Assembly: GCA_028821775.1 (NCBI GenBank)
Contig: JAPKFB010000030.1
Span: 1-56,768 of the forward strand
DNA from: Roseibacillus sp.
GTDB lineage: Bacteria > Verrucomicrobiota > Verrucomicrobiia > Verrucomicrobiales > Akkermansiaceae
DNA: 56,768 nt
Direction: 5' to 3'
The notes beneath the pieces are model-generated. The model did no database searches, was not told the DNA's origin, and saw nothing but the letters and a program-made list of their open reading frames with translations. Below are positions 54,301 through 56,768 of this stretch, piece after piece. The position numbers and the translations under genes were made by a program. How positions within the stretch are numbered: the stretch's first letter is position 1; the number at the start of each line of letters is the position of its first letter.

Positions 54301-55371
54301 CTCTTCAGCGCGGCGGCCTTCCTCTACAAGAGCGAAGCGCCCGCCAGGAAATCCAGGCAGGGACCAGTCAATAACTGGGAACTCGCCACTCGCCTCTCAT
54401 ACTTCCTGACCTCCTCCACTCCGGATAAGGAACTCACCCTCGCGGCCTCGAAGAAATCGCTGACCGAGAGCAAGACTCTCAGGGCGCACGCTCATCGCCT
54501 TCTTCAGGGCCGTCACACGCGGCGCCTGGCCATCGAGTTCGCCTGCCAGTGGTTGCACATCCGCAACTTTGACCAACACGACGGAAAAAATGAGAGCCTC
54601 TATCCCGAGTTCGCGGGCTTGCGCGGCAAAATGTACGAAGAGTCGATCCGCTTCTTCACGGACTTCTTTCAGAACGACCGTTCCATTCTCTCCCTCCTCA
54701 ATGCCGATCACACCTTTGTCGATCCCGACCTCGCCAAGCTCTACGCTCTGCCCGCCCTCGGGGAGGGCTGGCAACGAATCGAGGACATCCAAAAAGTGGG
54801 CCGCGGAGGCATTCTCGGCTTCGCGACCACCCTTGCCAAACAATCCGGCGCCTCGCGAACCAGTCCGATTCTGCGGGGCAATTGGGTTTCGGAAACCCTC
54901 CTGGGCGAGAGATTGCCCAAGCCGCCCAAAGACGTTCCTCCTCTTTCTGACGAGCTTCCCAAGGGGTTGTCCGAACGCGAGCTCATCATGAAGCACAGCT
55001 CCGATCCTGCCTGCGCAAAGTGCCACCACCGCATCGACCCCTACGGATTTGCCCTCGAGGCCTTCGATGCGATTGGTCGATTTCGCGCGGGGGCCGATAC
55101 CAAGGCCCAGCTTCCCGATGGGACGTCGATTGAAGGCCTCGAAGGCCTGCGCAATTACCTCCTCAAAGATCGCCGGGAGTCCTTCGTGCGCCACTTCTGC
55201 CAGAAGCTCCTCGGCTACGCTCTCGGTCGCGCGGTGCAACTTTCCGATCAACCCTTCCTCGATGAACTCATGACCACCCTCCAGAAGCATGACTATCGGA
55301 TCGGGGTCGCGGTGGAAGCGATTGTCCTGAGTCCGCAGTTTCGGGAGATCCGGGGGACCCCCCATCCCTGA
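51301..55371 (+). CDS. DUF1592-type secreted protein with cytochrome c domains
   Basis: The 1356-residue protein has a signal peptide and a first cytochrome motif CLACH (47-51) in an N-terminal PSCyt1-type domain. DUF1587 follows (LLRRLSNSEYTYTVRDLTG, about 133-215). A middle region of about 700 residues has beta-rich sequence not assigned here. Then DUF1595 (IYRRPLPPSEQQSLRDLY), DUF1592 (WELATRLSYFLTSSTPDKEL), DUF1588 (GILGFATTLAKQSGASRTSP and CAKCHHRIDP with C1238-H1242), and DUF1585 (FCQKLLGYALGRAVQLSD). Family members are exported and of unknown reaction. The protein is longer than typical for this family because of the middle part. It pairs with the DUF1552 gene 63 bases downstream. Confidence 0.92.
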   Translation: MKGVFLKGVVSFALGLGTALATPKEAEFTHLDNDYQQRILPLLDRYCLACHDQATSEGELDLERFNDLTAVRNDPKTWQGIVSQLETGEMPPTKKKDVQQPTPEERAALIAWAKSYLATEARAQAGDPGPVLLRRLSNSEYTYTVRDLTGVDSLDPLREFPVDSASGEGFTNSGGGLVMSPALFEKYLEAGKEIADHAVLLPDGFRFSASTSRTDHAKEILTALRSNYLKNTGGDGINFNYTSQVRGAAPEGEGEGRLKLTPSFAALIEHRDALRTDPTSAATVAADSGLNAKYLSALTQALLADEPAPSFLLDHLRQKLRTAKPEEAVSLAAEVRRWQDRLWKFNNVGHLGLIRPWQEPVTPITTSMEVRLKLGANTTKVYLSAIGFGTGTATVEWQRARLERPGRAPILMRDLKLGFAALQEIRTRSLTHTSRYLEAASRVRKSKTDLDLAALSSELKIDAEIVGAWTSYLGLATGKVAIKNYLTTPIHNGSGHKFISGWTIKGVADFSLMGNASDRDVKVPGDLRAHRVVVHPRPERWIAAGWMSPLDGRVKITPHVRDAHDRCGNGVSWSLTLHRGSLTRVLRSANLDLGKVATIAPVPELEVLRGDLISVTIGARDNSHICDLTEIDLSIEELGAKNRKWSLAGDCADDMQAGNPHPDQHGNLATWHFYGGMNDQRKQGSGIVPGSLVEEWLNEKDPARARELAHQLQVLLSNPLRAEASDPDRAAHEDLTSLNGPLFGTLDFATLSAKRPQEPRITGEANHLVTTPSILEFELPASLIAGAELVVRGVVQESSDPEVAVQMMVGTSKPPEQSTLRASEPIVVHASGPAREKLEEGFDDFRKLFPAAMCYVRVVPADEVVTLQLYHREDDHLARLMLNAREKARIDQLWEQLTFVSREPQRLITAYEQIWQFATQDADPKKFEPMEGTIRERAAAFEKTLVAAQPTHLDALIAFAPRIYRRPLPPSEQQSLRDLYQRLREERLSHEEAFRLTLARLFSAAAFLYKSEAPARKSRQGPVNNWELATRLSYFLTSSTPDKELTLAASKKSLTESKTLRAHAHRLLQGRHTRRLAIEFACQWLHIRNFDQHDGKNESLYPEFAGLRGKMYEESIRFFTDFFQNDRSILSLLNADHTFVDPDLAKLYALPALGEGWQRIEDIQKVGRGGILGFATTLAKQSGASRTSPILRGNWVSETLLGERLPKPPKDVPPLSDELPKGLSERELIMKHSSDPACAKCHHRIDPYGFALEAFDAIGRFRAGADTKAQLPDGTSIEGLEGLRNYLLKDRRESFVRHFCQKLLGYALGRAVQLSDQPFLDELMTTLQKHDYRIGVAVEAIVLSPQFREIRGTPHP

Positions 55372-55434
55372 CATCCGGGAACGCGGACGGATTTTATTTA
55401 TTCCCCAGCAACCAATCCTCGCTAACCTTAATTG

Positions 55435-56742
55435 ATGAACGCGCGCATGGACCTTTCCCGCCGCAACATGCTACGCGGCCTCGGGGTAACGATGGCACTC
55501 CCGTGGTTCGAATCGAGGCCGGCCTTCGCGGATGCTCCCAAGCCGAAGAAGGAAGGTGACGATGCGCCACTTCGTCTCGGAGTTCTTTTCGGCGGGAATG
55601 GTTTTCACAAAGCGGAATACCGGGCGAGTGGAGAAGGCAGGAAGATGGAACTGGGCAAGGTGCTCGATCCCCTCCTGCCCCATCGCGAAAAACTCCTCTT
55701 CGTTCGCGGTCTCTTCAACGCGGAAGCGCTCAAGGGAAACATTCACAGTTCGATGACGGGCAACCTCCTTTCGGGAGCCCCCCTCTCGCCCGGGGGTGAG
55801 ATCAGATCGGGAACGAGCTTCGACCAAGTGATCGCGCAGCGTTACGGCCGCAGGTCCAAAGTGCCCAGCCTCGTTCTCGGTTGCGAAAAAGCCAATCCGT
55901 CCATCCACAAGAACTACTCCATGATTTACAGCTCCCACATTTCGTGGAGCTCGCCAACCACCCCGACCCCGCTCGAAGTTTATCCCGCCCTCGCCTTCGA
56001 TCGCCTCTTCAAACACGGCGCTCACCCCGGCGACCGCAGCGTGCTCGATTCCGTCCTCGCCGAAGCAAAGGACCTGCGCCGCAAGGTGAGCGCCGGCGAT
56101 CAGCAGAAGCTCGATGAGTATCTCAACTCCGTGCGCGAAGTGGAACAGCGCATCGAAAATGCCGGCCACCGCGGTGAATTGCAGGGCTGGCGACCAACTC
56201 TGGGCCAGCCCAACCTCCCCCGTCCCGCCGACGGCATTCCGCAGGACATCGGCGAACACATGCGCCTGATGTGCGACCTCATGGTCCTGGCCTTTCAAAC
56301 CGACACCACCCGCGTCTGCACTCTGAAACTCAACAACGATCACTCCTCGCTGCGCTTCCCGAATCTCGGAGTGGACTACATGATCCATCACCTCCTCTCA
56401 CACAGCGACAGCGCCGATTGGCTCAAGGTCAACAACTTCTTCTTCCAGCAACTCGCCTACCTCGCCAACAAACTCGACGCCATCCAGGAAGGGGAACGCA
56501 CCGCCTTGGACAATTCCATGATCATGATGTGCTCCAGCATGTTGATCGGCGGACACGACGCCTCCCAACTTCCCGTCATCATCGTCGGGGGTGGCGGCGG
56601 CAAACTGAAGGGCGGCCGCGTGCTCGACTACAGTGGTAAACCTCACCGCCAGATGTGCAGCCTCTTCCTGAGCTTGATGGACAAATTTGACATCCGCTTG
56701 GATCGCTTTGGCGATTCCGCCACTCGCCTGGCCGAGATTTGA
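55435..56742 (+). CDS. DUF1552 family secreted protein (Tat signal)
   Basis: The 435-residue protein has a twin-arginine signal (LSRRNMLRGLGVTMALPW). DUF1552 landmarks are FGGNGFHKAEYRASGEG, KLLFVRGLFN, IHSSMTGNLLSGAPL and CTLKLNNDHSSLRFP, ending in GGHDASQLPVIIVGGGGG. The family belongs to the same sulfatase/phosphatase-like superfamily as DUF1501 and always accompanies DUF1592. No reaction is established. TTG at 55432 and ATG codons at 55435 and 55447 are alternative starts; 55435 is used. The partner DUF1592 gene is 63 bases upstream. Confidence 0.93.
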   Translation: MNARMDLSRRNMLRGLGVTMALPWFESRPAFADAPKPKKEGDDAPLRLGVLFGGNGFHKAEYRASGEGRKMELGKVLDPLLPHREKLLFVRGLFNAEALKGNIHSSMTGNLLSGAPLSPGGEIRSGTSFDQVIAQRYGRRSKVPSLVLGCEKANPSIHKNYSMIYSSHISWSSPTTPTPLEVYPALAFDRLFKHGAHPGDRSVLDSVLAEAKDLRRKVSAGDQQKLDEYLNSVREVEQRIENAGHRGELQGWRPTLGQPNLPRPADGIPQDIGEHMRLMCDLMVLAFQTDTTRVCTLKLNNDHSSLRFPNLGVDYMIHHLLSHSDSADWLKVNNFFFQQLAYLANKLDAIQEGERTALDNSMIMMCSSMLIGGHDASQLPVIIVGGGGGKLKGGRVLDYSGKPHRQMCSLFLSLMDKFDIRLDRFGDSATRLAEI

Positions 56743-56768
56743 TCTTGGATCGACGGCCTGAGCCCTTC

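Overview
The window looks like a chromosomal segment of a GC-rich Verrucomicrobiota bacterium. This is inferred from gene content: secreted protein pairs DUF1800/DUF1501, DUF1549-DUF1553/DUF1501 and DUF1592/DUF1552, which are typical of the Planctomycetes-Verrucomicrobia group, together with sulfatases, DUF6807, DUF5069, DUF1080, PA14-containing dehydrogenase/cytochrome proteins, and many exported proteins with Sec or twin-arginine signals. No rRNA, CRISPR array, phage or intact mobile element is seen. About 34 protein genes, one tRNA-Ala(CGC), and several gene or IS remnants are supported.

Layout. 72-8169 (minus): DUF1800 protein, DUF1501 protein, a small membrane-anchored protein and a TPR-redoxin protein, probably one operon. 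8414-13906 (minus): DUF6807 protein, two formylglycine-type sulfatases, a decayed LuxR-type regulator fragment and a TIM-barrel sugar isomerase-like protein; this looks like a sulfated-glycan locus. 14037-16519 (plus): tRNA-Ala, then a glycosyltransferase and an EgtB-like enzyme that together match SenB and SenA of selenoneine biosynthesis. 16546-20706: a secreted caspase-like protease with an EF-hand, an IS3-like remnant joined to a broken cytochrome gene, an SdiA-regulated-type beta-propeller and a membrane protein. 21068-28223: a giant metzincin-like protease with duplicated pentapeptide/Fn3 modules, divergent from a membrane flavoprotein that carries its own ApbE flavin-transferase domain. 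28232-39937: kinase-like, FG-GAP, CvfB, fucosidase-like, SHD1-like, esterase, TIM-barrel/DUF1080, TerB and DUF5069 genes, with a palindromic repeat and an orphan Tat signal ORF. 39972-46297: the DUF1549/DUF1553-DUF1501 pair, an alpha-repeat protein and a second DUF1080 protein. 46393-56742: a pentaheme PA14 cytochrome with a PA14/DUF6797 dehydrogenase-like partner, divergent from the DUF1592-DUF1552 pair.

Taken together the window encodes mostly extracytoplasmic machinery: sugar modification (sulfatases, epimerase-like TIM barrels, DUF1080, esterases), several redox modules (multiheme cytochrome, flavinylated polyferredoxin-like protein, cytochrome domains in the DUF pairs), and a likely selenium metabolite pathway. 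The best-supported points for follow-up are the senBA pair, the FMN-binding/ApbE fusion, and the co-occurrence of three different secreted DUF pairs. Several genes appear to be transcribed without a leader. All functional statements rest on motif recognition by eye; no database search was run.
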